Assembly: GCA_003280055.1 (NCBI GenBank)
Contig: QCGG01000001.1
Coordinates: 62,001 to 126,000 of the forward strand
DNA length: 64,000 nt
Direction: 5' to 3'
Origin: Prochlorococcus sp. AG-363-P19
GTDB lineage: Bacteria; Cyanobacteriota; Cyanobacteriia; PCC-6307; Cyanobiaceae
Each line of letters begins with the position of its first letter. Positions within the stretch are counted from its first letter, which is position 1. Below the pieces are notes generated by a model. That model made no database searches. It had not been told where the DNA came from and saw only the letters and a program-made list of their open reading frames with translations. Shown one piece after another: positions 10,276-19,318 of this stretch. Made by a program: the position numbers and the translations under genes.

Positions 10276-11060
10276 TAATGCTCTAAATGTTTCATGGGTC
10301 CATCAAGACTGCCGGTTCGGAATTGCTCCACGTATGGGTTCTTAGTTTCCCTAAATTCTTGAATAGTACCGTCCCATTGGAATTTTCCTTTATAAAGGAT
10401 GAGCACGTTTTTAGCGCAACGTTCAATAGTGCTTCTTACGTGACTGACCACAATTGAGCAACCCTTTGCCACTGTTGATGTCTTTACTATTAGGTCCTCT
10501 ATACGTGTAGACGCCACTGGATCTAGACCAGCAGTTGGTTCGTCATATAGAACTAATGGATTAGTCTCTTCACTTTCATTGGAGGAATTTACAAGGGCTC
10601 TTGCGAAACTTACTCGCTTCTGCATTCCTCCACTTAACTGCCCTGGGTATTGACTTGCGACGTCATACAGGCCAACGGCTTCCAAGCATTCATATACCTT
10701 TTCTTTGATTTGATTTGATTTTAAGCGACCGCCACGCATCAAAATAAATCCAACATTTTCTTCTACCGTAAGTGAACCTAAGAGAGCAGGGTTTTGGAAA
10801 ACCAGACGCACATCAGGAGGAGAGCTTTGATCCAGCCTTAGGTACTCTTGTTTTTCGCCAAATAAATTAAGTTCCCCTTGTGTAGGTAATAATAGCCCTG
10901 CCAATATCCTTAAAACAGTAGATTTTCCACAGCCTGAAGGGCCAACAATGGCAAGCCTTTCTCCTTCTCGCATGGAAAGGTTGACCTGATCAAGCACAGG
11001 GGAAGGCCCCCATTGCATTGACAGATTTTTCATCTCTACCACAGGGGGCAATTGACTCAC
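10275..11060 (-). CDS. ABC transporter ATPase (MlaF/YrbF-like)
   Basis: 261 residues, single nucleotide-binding domain. Walker A is GPSGCGKSTVLRIL, the signature LSGGMQKRVSFARAL, and Walker B LVLYDEPTAGLDP; the LSGGMQKR signature is typical of the Mla/Mce lipid-transport ATPases. The partner MCE protein is directly downstream. The ATG is at 11060. The predicted role is energising lipid transport at the inner membrane. Direction of transport is not deducible. Confidence 0.9.
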   Translation of the reverse strand: MSQLPPVVEMKNLSMQWGPSPVLDQVNLSMREGERLAIVGPSGCGKSTVLRILAGLLLPTQGELNLFGEKQEYLRLDQSSPPDVRLVFQNPALLGSLTVEENVGFILMRGGRLKSNQIKEKVYECLEAVGLYDVASQYPGQLSGGMQKRVSFARALVNSSNESEETNPLVLYDEPTAGLDPVASTRIEDLIVKTSTVAKGCSIVVSHVRSTIERCAKNVLILYKGKFQWDGTIQEFRETKNPYVEQFRTGSLDGPMKHLEH

Positions 11061-11163
11061 GAAAACATCGCGTTGGCTATATCGCCATCTTGCCTGGAAT
11101 GTCCAACTCTGTAAGCATCTTTAGAGTTGTGTTGTTATCTCCGGTTAAGTTGCCTTTAGAAAA

Positions 11164-12600
11164 TTGACTTTGCCGAACAAACGCTCTTCTGAATACCTCT
11201 TAACAAAACGCCGTCTTCTAAAGCGGCGTTTAAAAAGGAGACGTCAAAAAGCCATAAGAGATTCCCAGCAAAGAGAATTTGTATCACGTTCGCGAAGGGC
11301 CATTAGTTGGTTATTGCCTGGGTTAGTAGTTAAGCGCTGGATGTTGACTTCAGGTTTAGGTCTTTTAATGGCTCTTTTGGGTGCAGCTATTTGGGCAGAC
11401 CTCAAGCCGATTTATTGGATGATTGAAACCTTGAGTTTCGTTTTGGGAGCGATTACTAAGGTTTTACCCAGAAGCATTACTGGACCAATAGTGTTAATTT
11501 CCGGTGCCAGTCTTTTGTTGTGGGGCCAGAGCAGAAGTTTTGGTTCTATTCAGCAAGCTTTAGTTCCAGATAGAAGTACAGTTCTTGTTGATGCACTTCG
11601 GGCCAAAAGTAAACTCAATAGAGGGCCAAATATTGTTGCGATTGGTGGTGGAACAGGTTTATCTACGTTGCTTAAGGGACTGAAAAGATTTAGTAGCAAC
11701 ATCACTGCAATAGTTACTGTTGCTGATGATGGCGGTAGTAGCGGAGTGCTTAGGCGTGAATTAGGTGTGCAACCGCCAGGTGACATAAGAAATTGTTTGG
11801 CTGCTTTGTCTACAGAAGAACCCTTGATGACAAGGCTTTTTCAGTATCGCTTTTCTTCTAGAGGTGTTTTGGATGGTCATAGTTTTGGGAATTTATTTCT
11901 TTCTGCCTTAACAGCAATTACTGGCAACTTAGAAACAGCAATTACGGCTTCTAGCCGATTGCTAGCAGTCCAGGGTCAAGTAGTTCCTGCAACAAACGTC
12001 GATGTGAGGTTGTGGGCTGAGTTGGAAAATGGACAGCGGATAGAAGGAGAATCTTCAATTGGTAATGCACCAAGTCCAATAGTTCGGTTGGGCTGCATTC
12101 CTGAAAGACCTCCTGCTTTGCCTAGTGCATTGGAGGCTATTGCAAATGCTGATCTGATTTTGCTTGGACCTGGCAGTTTATATACTTCGTTATTGCCAAA
12201 TCTTTTGGTCCCTGAACTGGTTCAGGCAATACAACGAAGTGGGGCGCCAAAACTATATATATGTAATTTGATGACTCAGCCAGGAGAAACCGATGGGTTA
12301 AATGTCGAAGGTCATTTGAGGGCAATAGAAGCTCAGTTGGCAAGTTTAGGTATTAGTCAACGTCTTTTTGGGGCTGTTTTGGCACAAGATTCTTTAGCAC
12401 CTTCTCCTCTGGTTGAACATTACAGAAGTAGGGGTGCTGAACCAGTCATATGTGATGAAAAAAGCCTTTTAAGTCAGGGCTATGAAGTAATGCAGGCTTC
12501 TCTTCAGGGTGCAAGGCCAACAGCAACTTTGCGTCACGACCCAAGAAGTCTTTCAATTGCAGTAATGCGTTTCTTTAGAAATAAAAAAAGAGATTTTTAA
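11164..12600 (+). CDS. YvcK/CofD-like protein with membrane-anchored N-terminus
   Basis: 478 residues. From about residue 155 the Rossmann-like motif IVAIGGGTGLSTLLKGLKRF, then VTVADDGGSSGVLRRELGVQPPGDIRNCL, identify the YvcK (gluconeogenesis factor)/CofD-related family, known in Firmicutes to bind UDP-sugars and affect cell-wall metabolism and shape. Before it lies a very basic segment (residues 17-28) and two membrane helices (about 62-78 and 104-119). No ATG or GTG lies upstream after the in-frame stop at 11146; TTG at 11164 or 11170 is the only option to include the basic region, and the next Met is residue 60. The biochemical role here is unproven. Confidence 0.82.
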   Translation: MTLPNKRSSEYLLTKRRLLKRRLKRRRQKAIRDSQQREFVSRSRRAISWLLPGLVVKRWMLTSGLGLLMALLGAAIWADLKPIYWMIETLSFVLGAITKVLPRSITGPIVLISGASLLLWGQSRSFGSIQQALVPDRSTVLVDALRAKSKLNRGPNIVAIGGGTGLSTLLKGLKRFSSNITAIVTVADDGGSSGVLRRELGVQPPGDIRNCLAALSTEEPLMTRLFQYRFSSRGVLDGHSFGNLFLSALTAITGNLETAITASSRLLAVQGQVVPATNVDVRLWAELENGQRIEGESSIGNAPSPIVRLGCIPERPPALPSALEAIANADLILLGPGSLYTSLLPNLLVPELVQAIQRSGAPKLYICNLMTQPGETDGLNVEGHLRAIEAQLASLGISQRLFGAVLAQDSLAPSPLVEHYRSRGAEPVICDEKSLLSQGYEVMQASLQGARPTATLRHDPRSLSIAVMRFFRNKKRDF

Positions 12601-12601
12601 T

Positions 12602-13150
12602 TTAGTAGGCGTCTTGCATCTCAAAAAAGTCTGGTTGTACATAATCTTTTCTAAGAGGCCAACCTTTCCAATCATCGGGCATTAATAATCTTTTTGGGTG
12701 AGGATGGCCTTCGAATTTGATGCCAAACATGTCGTAAGTTTCCCTTTCCTGCCAATCGGCCCCTCTGTAAAGCTTGTAGAGGCTAGGGACGTTAATATTC
12801 TCTTTTCGTTCTAGAAAAACTTTAAGACGAATCTCTCGAAGCTTCTGTTTTTCAGGTGTAGAACTTGAACTAATAGAGAGTTCATTCATGGCGATTAAAT
12901 GATAGAAGCAGACAAGCTTTTCCCCTGGCCCTTCGTCGTAGCCTCCTTGACACTCTAAATAGTCAAACCCATTTTCTTTTAGTGCAGAAGCTACATCAAA
13001 AAGAGAAGAGGGCTTGACTCCAATTACTTCGATGCCCAGATGGTCCGATTCAAGGATGTCATGTTCTAAGTTTTGGCTTTTGAGCCAGTTACTTACTGGA
13101 CCTGCAATGGGCTTATCAGGGACAGTTTGTTCAATTTGATTGTCATTCAT
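12602..13150 (-). CDS. ndhJ: NDH-1 subunit J
   Basis: 182 residues, homologous to the 30-kDa/NuoC subunit. The C-terminal motif [20 protein letters not shown] and [22 protein letters not shown] is diagnostic. It forms part of the peripheral arm of the thylakoid NDH-1 complex, which serves respiration, cyclic electron flow and CO2 uptake. Its start overlaps the ndhK end by four bases (translational coupling), and its stop lies one base from the convergent YvcK-like stop. Confidence 0.97.
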   Translation of the reverse strand: MNDNQIEQTVPDKPIAGPVSNWLKSQNLEHDILESDHLGIEVIGVKPSSLFDVASALKENGFDYLECQGGYDEGPGEKLVCFYHLIAMNELSISSSSTPEKQKLREIRLKVFLERKENINVPSLYKLYRGADWQERETYDMFGIKFEGHPHPKRLLMPDDWKGWPLRKDYVQPDFFEMQDAY

Positions 13151-13893
13151 GAGTTTTTCGAGCTTGATTTGTTTTCCAGCGGAGTCATTTTGGATTCTTG
13201 ATTAGCCTCTATTTCTTTTAAATTACTTTGTTGTAAGGCGGCTTTTTGACTTTTTGCATTTAAATATGAGCCTGTGATCTGGGGTTTGATCTGTTTCATA
13301 TTGTGGCTGACAGTAAAATATCTATGTGTTTGGTTGAATTTCCCTCTCTCAACTATTGATTCATTCCCTACTTTTTTACGTAGTTTGATAACTGCATCAA
13401 ATATCGCCTCAGGTCTTGGTGGACATCCAGGTAGATAAAGATCTACAGGAATTAATTTGTCAACCCCTCTGACTGCGGTGGTTGAATCTGCGCTAAACAT
13501 TCCCCCAGTAATGGTGCAAGCTCCCATTGCGATTACATATTTTGGCTCAGGCATTTGCTCGTAAAGCCTTACCAGGGCGGGTGCCATCTTCATGGTGACT
13601 GTCCCTGCCACGATTAATAGGTCAGCTTGCCTAGGTGAACTCCTTGGGACTAGTCCAAAACGATCAAAGTCAAATCTGGAGCCGATCAGAGCTGCAAACT
13701 CAATAAAGCAGCAGGCCGTTCCATAAAGAAGAGGCCATAAACTGCTTAATCGAGCCCAGTTGTGAAGGTCATCTAGGCTGGTAAGAATAATATTTTCACT
13801 AAGTTCACTGGTTACTTGAGGGGTTCCTAAGGGGTTGCAGGTGGCAGCCCTTAACTCACGTGTTGCTTTGATTGAAGGATTGCTGTCTGACAT
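13147..13893 (-). CDS. ndhK: NDH-1 subunit K (4Fe-4S subunit)
   Basis: 248 residues, homologous to NuoB/PSST. Cluster-ligand cysteines are visible in [23 protein letters not shown] and [14 protein letters not shown], giving the N2-type 4Fe-4S site next to the quinone pocket. Middle gene of ndhC-K-J, the conserved cyanobacterial and chloroplast order. The C-terminal 50 residues are Lys/Gln/Ser-rich and variable, as usual in picocyanobacteria. Confidence 0.97.
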   Translation of the reverse strand: MSDSNPSIKATRELRAATCNPLGTPQVTSELSENIILTSLDDLHNWARLSSLWPLLYGTACCFIEFAALIGSRFDFDRFGLVPRSSPRQADLLIVAGTVTMKMAPALVRLYEQMPEPKYVIAMGACTITGGMFSADSTTAVRGVDKLIPVDLYLPGCPPRPEAIFDAVIKLRKKVGNESIVERGKFNQTHRYFTVSHNMKQIKPQITGSYLNAKSQKAALQQSNLKEIEANQESKMTPLENKSSSKNS

Positions 13894-13897
13894 TAGA

Positions 13898-14260
13898 TTA
13901 GGTCCATTCTAGAGCACCTTTTCGCCATGCATAGGCAAGTGCCATAACAAGAATCGAAATGAAGATAAGAGCTTCTATAAAGGCAAGTAGCCCTAGCCGA
14001 TGAAATGCTACGGCCCAGGGATATAAGAAAACGGTTTCTACGTCGAATATCACAAAAACCAAGGCGAACATGTAGTAACGAATATTGAATTGGATCCATG
14101 CACCACCTATTGGCTCCATCCCAGACTCATAGGTCAGCTCTCTTTCTCCAGATCTACTTTTTGGAGACAAGAACTTATTTGTTACTAATGCAAGCGTTGG
14201 CACAGCTGCTGAAACAAGCAAAAAGCCAAGAAAGGCATCGTATCCTGGGAGGACAAACAT
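13898..14260 (-). CDS. ndhC: NDH-1 subunit C
   Basis: 120 residues with three membrane helices, the NuoA/subunit 3 homologue. The loop [32 protein letters not shown] (residues 33-64) and [15 protein letters not shown] are invariant family features. First gene of the ndhC-K-J operon; the ndhK start follows after four bases. Divergent from rubA, whose GTG start is about 80 bases away. Confidence 0.97.
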   Translation of the reverse strand: MFVLPGYDAFLGFLLVSAAVPTLALVTNKFLSPKSRSGERELTYESGMEPIGGAWIQFNIRYYMFALVFVIFDVETVFLYPWAVAFHRLGLLAFIEALIFISILVMALAYAWRKGALEWT

Positions 14261-14342
14261 AAAGTCGATTAATACTTTCGTAGTTTGGCACTATCTGCCA
14301 ATGATTTCCTAGATAGAGTTATTAAGAATCATTGGAGGAGAG

Positions 14343-14768
14343 GTGAGCGATCAGATTAATACTGCGGCAGACAATGAGCCTGATAATGCAGGTGAAAGAG
14401 CTGCTAACAAACCCTCAATTCTACAAAGCAACTCTAATGAGTTGGTCAACGACACAAGTAATCATCGCTATGAGTGTAGAAATTGTGGCTATATTTATGA
14501 TCCTGATGAGGGTGTTAAAAAGGTTGGTATCGCTAAAGGAACAGCATTCATTGAGCTAGATGCGAATACTTTTCGATGCCCTGTTTGCCGAGCAAGCCCT
14601 ACTGCCTTTAAAGACATTGGCTCTCGCGACCAACCTAGTGGCTTTGAAGAAAACCTCAACTATGGGTTCGGAGCGAATAGGCTTACTTCAGGCCAGAAAA
14701 ACATTTTAATTTTTGGAGGCCTTGCTTTGATGGTTTCTTTTTTCCTTTCTCTTTACTCCTTGCGTTGA
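14343..14768 (+). CDS. rubA: Membrane-anchored rubredoxin (photosystem assembly)
   Basis: 141 residues. The rubredoxin iron site is formed by Cys45 and Cys48 (YECRNCGY) and Cys79 and Cys82 (CPVCRA). A C-terminal membrane helix (about 119-139) anchors it to the thylakoid. The GTG start at 14343 follows a strong TTGGAGGAG ribosome site. Cyanobacterial and plant RubA/RBD1 is needed for photosystem assembly, and the order rubA-ycf48-psbEFLJ seen here is conserved in cyanobacteria, which supports that role. Confidence 0.95.
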   Translation: MSDQINTAADNEPDNAGERAANKPSILQSNSNELVNDTSNHRYECRNCGYIYDPDEGVKKVGIAKGTAFIELDANTFRCPVCRASPTAFKDIGSRDQPSGFEENLNYGFGANRLTSGQKNILIFGGLALMVSFFLSLYSLR

Positions 14769-14783
14769 TTCAATTCTCTTCCT

Positions 14784-15791
14784 ATGAAACATCTTCTGTC
14801 CAAACTGATCAATTTGCTCTTAGTTGCTTCGATTGGCTTTGTATTGAGTGGTTGTGTGTCTACACGACTACCCATGGCTAACTCAAGCCCATGGGCTGAA
14901 GTCTCCTTAGCAACTGACGCAAATCCCTTGGATTTGAGCTTTATAGATGATGAACATGGTTTTCTTGTAGGTACAAACAGACTTATCCTTGAGACAACAG
15001 ATTTAGGAAAGACTTGGGAGGAACGAAGTTTAGAACTTCCTGAAGGAGAAAATTTCCGACTTATAAGTATTGACTTTCAAGGTGATGAGGGATGGATTGC
15101 TGGCCAACCTGGTTTAGTTCTACATACAAATGATGCAGGGAAGAATTGGACTCGTTTATTGCTTGGAGCCCAATTGCCAGGAGATCCCTTTTTGATTGCA
15201 GCTACTGGAAGTGATTCTGCTGAACTTGCAACTACTGCTGGGGCTCTTTATCAAACACACGATGGGGGAGTCAATTGGGAAGCAAGGGTTAATGATGCCG
15301 AAGGGGGTGTAAGAGATCTACGAAGGAGCAGAGATGGAAGATATGTAAGTGTCAGTAGTTTGGGTAATTTTTTCGCGACTTTGGATTTAGAGCAAAATGC
15401 TTGGGTACCCCACCAGAGAGCAAGTAGTAAAAGGGTTCAAAGTATGGGATATCAGCCAAATGGAGAACTTTGGATGCTTTCACAAGGCGCAGAAATTCGT
15501 TTAAATGACATTTCTGGAAATGTTGAGAGCTGGAAGAAGCCAATTATCCCAATTACTAATGGCTATAACTATCTTGATATGGCTTGGGATGGGCAAGGCG
15601 CAATTTGGGCAGCAGGAGGGAATGGAACTTTATTAGTAAGTACAGATGGTGGCGATAGTTGGGAGGTCGATCCTGTTGGGGATAGTCAACCTACAAATTT
15701 ATTACGTGTAATTTTTGATAATTCAACTCAAAATCAGCCAAAAGGCTTTGTTTTAGGGGAACGTGGCCATCTATTGCGTTGGGTTGGGTGA
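14784..15791 (+). CDS. ycf48: Photosystem II assembly factor Ycf48/HCF136
   Basis: 335 residues. The signal peptide ends in the lipobox VLSGC, with Cys24 as probable lipidation site, so it is a lumenal lipoprotein. The mature part is a seven-bladed propeller with BNR-like repeats such as TTDLGKTWEERSL, TNDAGKNWTRLL, THDGGVNWEARV and STDGGDSWEVDP. Ycf48 binds newly made D1 and helps assemble PSII reaction centres. It lies 15 bases after rubA and about 100 bases before psbE. Confidence 0.96.
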   Translation: MKHLLSKLINLLLVASIGFVLSGCVSTRLPMANSSPWAEVSLATDANPLDLSFIDDEHGFLVGTNRLILETTDLGKTWEERSLELPEGENFRLISIDFQGDEGWIAGQPGLVLHTNDAGKNWTRLLLGAQLPGDPFLIAATGSDSAELATTAGALYQTHDGGVNWEARVNDAEGGVRDLRRSRDGRYVSVSSLGNFFATLDLEQNAWVPHQRASSKRVQSMGYQPNGELWMLSQGAEIRLNDISGNVESWKKPIIPITNGYNYLDMAWDGQGAIWAAGGNGTLLVSTDGGDSWEVDPVGDSQPTNLLRVIFDNSTQNQPKGFVLGERGHLLRWVG

Positions 15792-15894
15792 ACTTTTTTG
15801 GCCTTAATCCACAACTCTCTGTAACCATGAGACGTTTCTTCCCACAGACTGAGGGTTAGCCCTATAGGATCTAAAAGCTGATACGCGTGAGTCT

Positions 15895-16143
15895 ATGGCT
15901 GCCGGCTCAACCGGGGAACGCCCTTTTTTCGAAATCATCACTAGCGTCCGTTATTGGATCATCCATGCGGTAACGCTACCTTCAATCTTCCTAGCAGGCT
16001 TCCTGTTCGTTTCCACAGGACTCGCTTACGACGTCTTTGGAACACCAAGACCAGATGCCTATTTCCAGGCTTCTGAAAGCAAAGCTCCAGTTGTGAGCCA
16101 ACGCTTTGAATCCAAGTCCCAATTAGACCTGCGCCTGAAATAA
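15895..16143 (+). CDS. psbE: Cytochrome b559 alpha subunit
   Basis: 82 residues, the expected PsbE size. One thylakoid membrane helix contains the haem-ligand histidine in [16 protein letters not shown]. The N-terminus [14 protein letters not shown] is diagnostic. First gene of psbEFLJ; the stop is 4 bases before psbF. With PsbF it binds the b559 haem in the PSII reaction centre. Confidence 0.98.
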   Translation: MAAGSTGERPFFEIITSVRYWIIHAVTLPSIFLAGFLFVSTGLAYDVFGTPRPDAYFQASESKAPVVSQRFESKSQLDLRLK

Positions 16144-16147
16144 AGCC

Positions 16148-16288
16148 ATGTCCCAATCTTCTGCACCTCTTGTTTCGCCACGGGCTTATCCGATCTTTAC
16201 TGTTCGGTGGCTTGCTGTGCATGCTTTAGCAATCCCAACTGTTTTTTTCATTGGGGCCATTGCTGCTATGCAGTTCATTCGTCGCTGA
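16148..16288 (+). CDS. psbF: Cytochrome b559 beta subunit
   Basis: 46 residues, read directly from the ATG at 16148 to TGA at 16286. The sequence contains [18 protein letters not shown], where the His is the second axial haem ligand, and ends AAMQFIRR, as in PsbF generally. One membrane helix. It pairs with PsbE; the spacing of 4 bases from psbE and 16 to psbL fits the operon. Confidence 0.98.
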   Translation: MSQSSAPLVSPRAYPIFTVRWLAVHALAIPTVFFIGAIAAMQFIRR

Positions 16289-16304
16289 TCACTCTTTACC
16301 CAAC

Positions 16305-16424
16305 ATGCAAGTCAACCCGAATCCAAACAACCTTCCGGTTGAGTTAAACCGCACAAGTCTTTATTTAGGCTTGTTATTGGTTTTCGTCATGGGAGTGTTG
16401 TTCTCCAGCTATTTCTTTAACTGA
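16305..16424 (+). CDS. psbL: Photosystem II protein L
   Basis: 39 residues, from the ATG at 16305 to TGA at 16422. Contains [19 protein letters not shown] and ends FSSYFFN, the standard PsbL sequence with one membrane helix. PsbL lies at the PSII monomer interface and stabilises the QA side. Third gene of psbEFLJ. Confidence 0.98.
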   Translation: MQVNPNPNNLPVELNRTSLYLGLLLVFVMGVLFSSYFFN

Positions 16425-16438
16425 TTCTTCTGAAAATC

Positions 16439-16636
16439 ATGAGTGCAAAACTTAAGGGACCTGATGGTCGTATTCCTGACCGCCTTCCAGATGGACGACC
16501 AGCTGTTTCATGGGAGCGTAGATGGACTGAAGGGGTACTACCTCTTTGGTTGGTTGCTACTGCAGGAGGCGTTGCAGTCTTCTTTGTCCTTGGAATCTTC
16601 TTTTATGGCTCCTATACAGGCGTTGGCTCCGCTTAA
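16439..16636 (+). CDS. psbJ: Photosystem II protein J
   Basis: 65 residues. The C-terminal half has one Gly-rich membrane helix ([20 protein letters not shown]) and ends [10 protein letters not shown], as PsbJ does. It influences electron flow from QA and PSII assembly. Last gene of the operon, 14 bases after psbL, followed by a long stem-loop terminator. Confidence 0.97.
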   Translation: MSAKLKGPDGRIPDRLPDGRPAVSWERRWTEGVLPLWLVATAGGVAVFFVLGIFFYGSYTGVGSA

Positions 16637-16740
16637 GTTCTCAAGTCTTTAGTTGGAATCCTGGATTGCACTTTATTCAAGTCAATCACATTTGTTCTGA
16701 ATAGGCTTATTGCCAGTTTTTTAGCTTGAATCACCTAAGT

Positions 16741-16790
16741 GCATTCATCCAACTAGGGCCTAAGGTTCTATTGGATGGATGCCTTTAACT
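16741..16790 (+). terminator. Stem-loop between convergent psbJ and mtnP
   Basis: GCATTCATCCAA (16741-16752) pairs with TTGGATGGATGC (16771-16782) as a 12-bp stem with one U-G wobble in plus-strand RNA; GGGCC/GGTTC can extend it inside. It is followed by CTTTAACTTTTTC. On the minus strand the same site would have an A-C mismatch, so it probably serves the psbEFLJ transcript mainly. Confidence 0.7.
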
Positions 16791-16833
16791 TTTTCAAAAT
16801 TAATTGCGTCAATAAAAATATTGGCTTTGAGAT

Positions 16834-17733
16834 TTATCCCCAATAAGGCTTTGTAAATAAGGCAAGTTTTTTCTTTGTGCTTGAAGGAACCTTGTCTTTT
16901 TCTGTCATTAGTCCGTCTTTGAGAGCGTGGTGGGCCTGGCTTTTTGGTCTTAATTCAGCAACTTTTTTTGCACTTTCACAAATAATGTCGGTGGCCACTT
17001 TGGCATTGGCTTTTAGGTTCTCTATGATTTGCTCTACCGTTACATTGTCTTTTTCTGAATGCCAACAGTCATAGTCGGTTGACATTGCAAGAGATGCATA
17101 GGCTATTTCTGCTTCCCTTGCTAGACGAGCTTCTGTGTGATTGGTCATGCCAATTACAGAGCATCCCCAACTTCGATAAAGATTTGATTCTGCTTTGGTT
17201 GAAAATGCTGGTCCTTCCATTGCTAAATAAGTTCCACCTCTATGGAGCTGTCTACCTTCTGGCATTAATGATGCACCGACTTCGGCTACAAGCCTAGACA
17301 GTGCATTGCAAAATGGATCTGCCATGGAAACATGAGCTACGGCTCCTTCTCCAAAAAAGCTGAGAGGCCTTTGATGAGTCCTGTCAATAAATTGATCAGG
17401 GATGACCATATCAAGTGGACGTATTTGCTCCTGAAGAGAGCCAACTGCGGAGGGGGAAATAATCCATCTCACGCCTAAGGCTCTCATTGCCCAGATGTTT
17501 GCTTGATAAGGTACTTGCGTTGGGGTGAAGCTGTGATGCCTTCCATGCCTGGCCAAGAAGACTACTTCTGCCCCCCCAAGTTCTCCTAGTCTTAAAAGGT
17601 CTGAAGGGTCACCAAAAGGAGTTTTTATTTTCAACTCTTTAATATTTTCCAACCCTTGTATGTTGTAAAGCCCACTGCCTCCAAGAATTCCTAAACGGGC
17701 TTGATCAAGATTCTGGCCTGACGAGAAGTACAA
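16834..17733 (-). CDS. mtnP: 5'-methylthioadenosine phosphorylase
   Basis: 299 residues. Family PNP/MTAP class 2: LGILGGSGLYN at the N-terminus, FLARHGRHHSFTPTQVPYQANIWAM, then YLAMEGPAFSTKAESNLYRSWG and MTNHTEARLAREAEIAYASL. It phosphorolyses methylthioadenosine to adenine and methylthioribose 1-phosphate in methionine salvage. The reading frame has no ATG or GTG upstream of the conserved core; TTG at 17733 follows an in-frame TGA at 17755-17757 and is the best start. Confidence 0.92.
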   Translation of the reverse strand: MYFSSGQNLDQARLGILGGSGLYNIQGLENIKELKIKTPFGDPSDLLRLGELGGAEVVFLARHGRHHSFTPTQVPYQANIWAMRALGVRWIISPSAVGSLQEQIRPLDMVIPDQFIDRTHQRPLSFFGEGAVAHVSMADPFCNALSRLVAEVGASLMPEGRQLHRGGTYLAMEGPAFSTKAESNLYRSWGCSVIGMTNHTEARLAREAEIAYASLAMSTDYDCWHSEKDNVTVEQIIENLKANAKVATDIICESAKKVAELRPKSQAHHALKDGLMTEKDKVPSSTKKKLALFTKPYWG

Positions 17734-17875
17734 ACAATCTATTTCGACTCTTAATCATGATAGCCAATTTCAAATACTGTAAATTCTGTTTTCAGAAAAC
17801 CTCACAAGCTTTTAGTAGTAGTCATTAACTTTTGAACAGTAGTAAGTAATGTTTTATTTAATGCGTTAAGGCAAA

Positions 17876-19318
17876 TTACTCTGAGCCATCTCCAACTCTC
17901 CATATATTTAAACCTGCTGCTTTTATGGCTTCTTGGTTTGCTATTGCCCTTGCGTCAAATATCCAGGCCGGTTGTCTCATGATTGGTGCAATTTCACTCC
18001 AGTTAAGATTTTTAAATTCCTCCCATTCTGTCAAGATCAACGCTGCATCAGCACCCTTTAATGAAGAGTAAATATCTTCTGCTGACCCCCATCTTCCGTC
18101 ATTATTTACTGTGTATTTGTTTGAATTAGCATTGTTTACATTGAGGGTGGTATCACTCAGGCAGCTTTTGATTTGATAACCTTCAACTTTTGGATCGTAA
18201 ATAGCAAGTTCAGCCCCTTCCTCTAAGAGCCTTTTTGCGATCATTATTGCTGGTGATTCGCGAGTATCATTTGTATTAGCTTTAAATGCAAAACCAAGGA
18301 GCGAAATTTTTTTACCAGCCAGAGTGCCAAAGAGTTTCTGTACTACAAGTCGAGCGATTCTTTCTTGTTGCCAGTCATTTAACTTAACTACATTTTCCCA
18401 ATACTCTGCCACTTCAGGCAGACCAAAATGACGACATAAATACGTAAGGTTTAAGATATCTTTCTTGAAACAACTGCCCCCAAAACCTGGACCTGATTTA
18501 AGGAATTTAGAGCCTATTCTTGTATCAGTTCCTATAGCTTTTGCCACTTCATTTACATCTGCTCCTGTTACTTCGCATAAGGCAGAGACGGAGTTTATGG
18601 AGCTAATCCTTTGGGCGAGGAATGCATTGGCAGTTAACTTAGAAAGTTCACTACTCCATAGGTTGGTTCTCAAAATATTTTCATTAGGGACCCATTGCCC
18701 ATAAATCTGAGCCAAAGCCTCAACAGCACTTATGTTTTCACCTCCGATTAAAATTCGGTCAGGATTTTCTAGGTCTTTAATTGCAGTTCCCTCTGCTAGA
18801 AACTCTGGATTAGATAACACCTCAAAGGTTTTAGGCTCGTCGTGTTTATTGTCTTCTTTTTGGGCAGAGCTAAGAATTGATTTGATTACTTCCGCTGTTC
18901 TTACGGGTAGGGTGCTTTTCTCTACAACAATGGTATGTTTTTTGGAATATTTTGCTACTTCACGTGCGCAAGCTTCGACCCAACGAAGGTCACTAGCTTT
19001 CCCAGCGCCAACTCCCTTGCTTTTAGTGGGTGTGTTCACGGATATAAAGACCATATCTGCATTTTCTATTGCTGATTTTACATTTGTTGAGAAGTGCAGA
19101 TTCCTTCCTCTTGCTCGTTCTACTACTTCATCTAAACCTGGCTCATAAATAGGCAATTTGCTGAGATCAGAATTGTTCCAGTCTTTGATACGAGATTCAT
19201 TTAGATCGACAACATTTACTTGAATATTTGGACAGCGATCTGCAATAACTGCCATGGTTGGCCCTCCCACATAGCCTGCTCCGATGCAGCAAATATTTTG
19301 AATGCATGTACTAACCAT
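17876..19318 (-). CDS. UDP-glucose 6-dehydrogenase, eukaryote-like form
   Basis: 480 residues. Oxidises UDP-glucose to UDP-glucuronate with two NAD. The N-terminus IGAGYVGGPTMAVIADRCP resembles animal and plant UGDH rather than the short bacterial Ugd. Catalytic Cys is in GFGGSCFKKDILNL, and the NAD/UDP segments VFISVNTPTK and FLAEGTAIKDLENPDRILIGG are present. The start abuts the hisS stop with no gap. Its product could feed the UDP-glucuronate 4-epimerase at 28.3-29.3 kb for acidic polysaccharide. Confidence 0.93.
   Translation of the reverse strand: MVSTCIQNICCIGAGYVGGPTMAVIADRCPNIQVNVVDLNESRIKDWNNSDLSKLPIYEPGLDEVVERARGRNLHFSTNVKSAIENADMVFISVNTPTKSKGVGAGKASDLRWVEACAREVAKYSKKHTIVVEKSTLPVRTAEVIKSILSSAQKEDNKHDEPKTFEVLSNPEFLAEGTAIKDLENPDRILIGGENISAVEALAQIYGQWVPNENILRTNLWSSELSKLTANAFLAQRISSINSVSALCEVTGADVNEVAKAIGTDTRIGSKFLKSGPGFGGSCFKKDILNLTYLCRHFGLPEVAEYWENVVKLNDWQQERIARLVVQKLFGTLAGKKISLLGFAFKANTNDTRESPAIMIAKRLLEEGAELAIYDPKVEGYQIKSCLSDTTLNVNNANSNKYTVNNDGRWGSAEDIYSSLKGADAALILTEWEEFKNLNWSEIAPIMRQPAWIFDARAIANQEAIKAAGLNIWRVGDGSE

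Noticed and set aside
16637-16740. Possible small RNA or tRNA in the psbJ-mtnP gap
   Set aside because: No cloverleaf can be drawn; the only structure is the terminator hairpin at 16741-16782.
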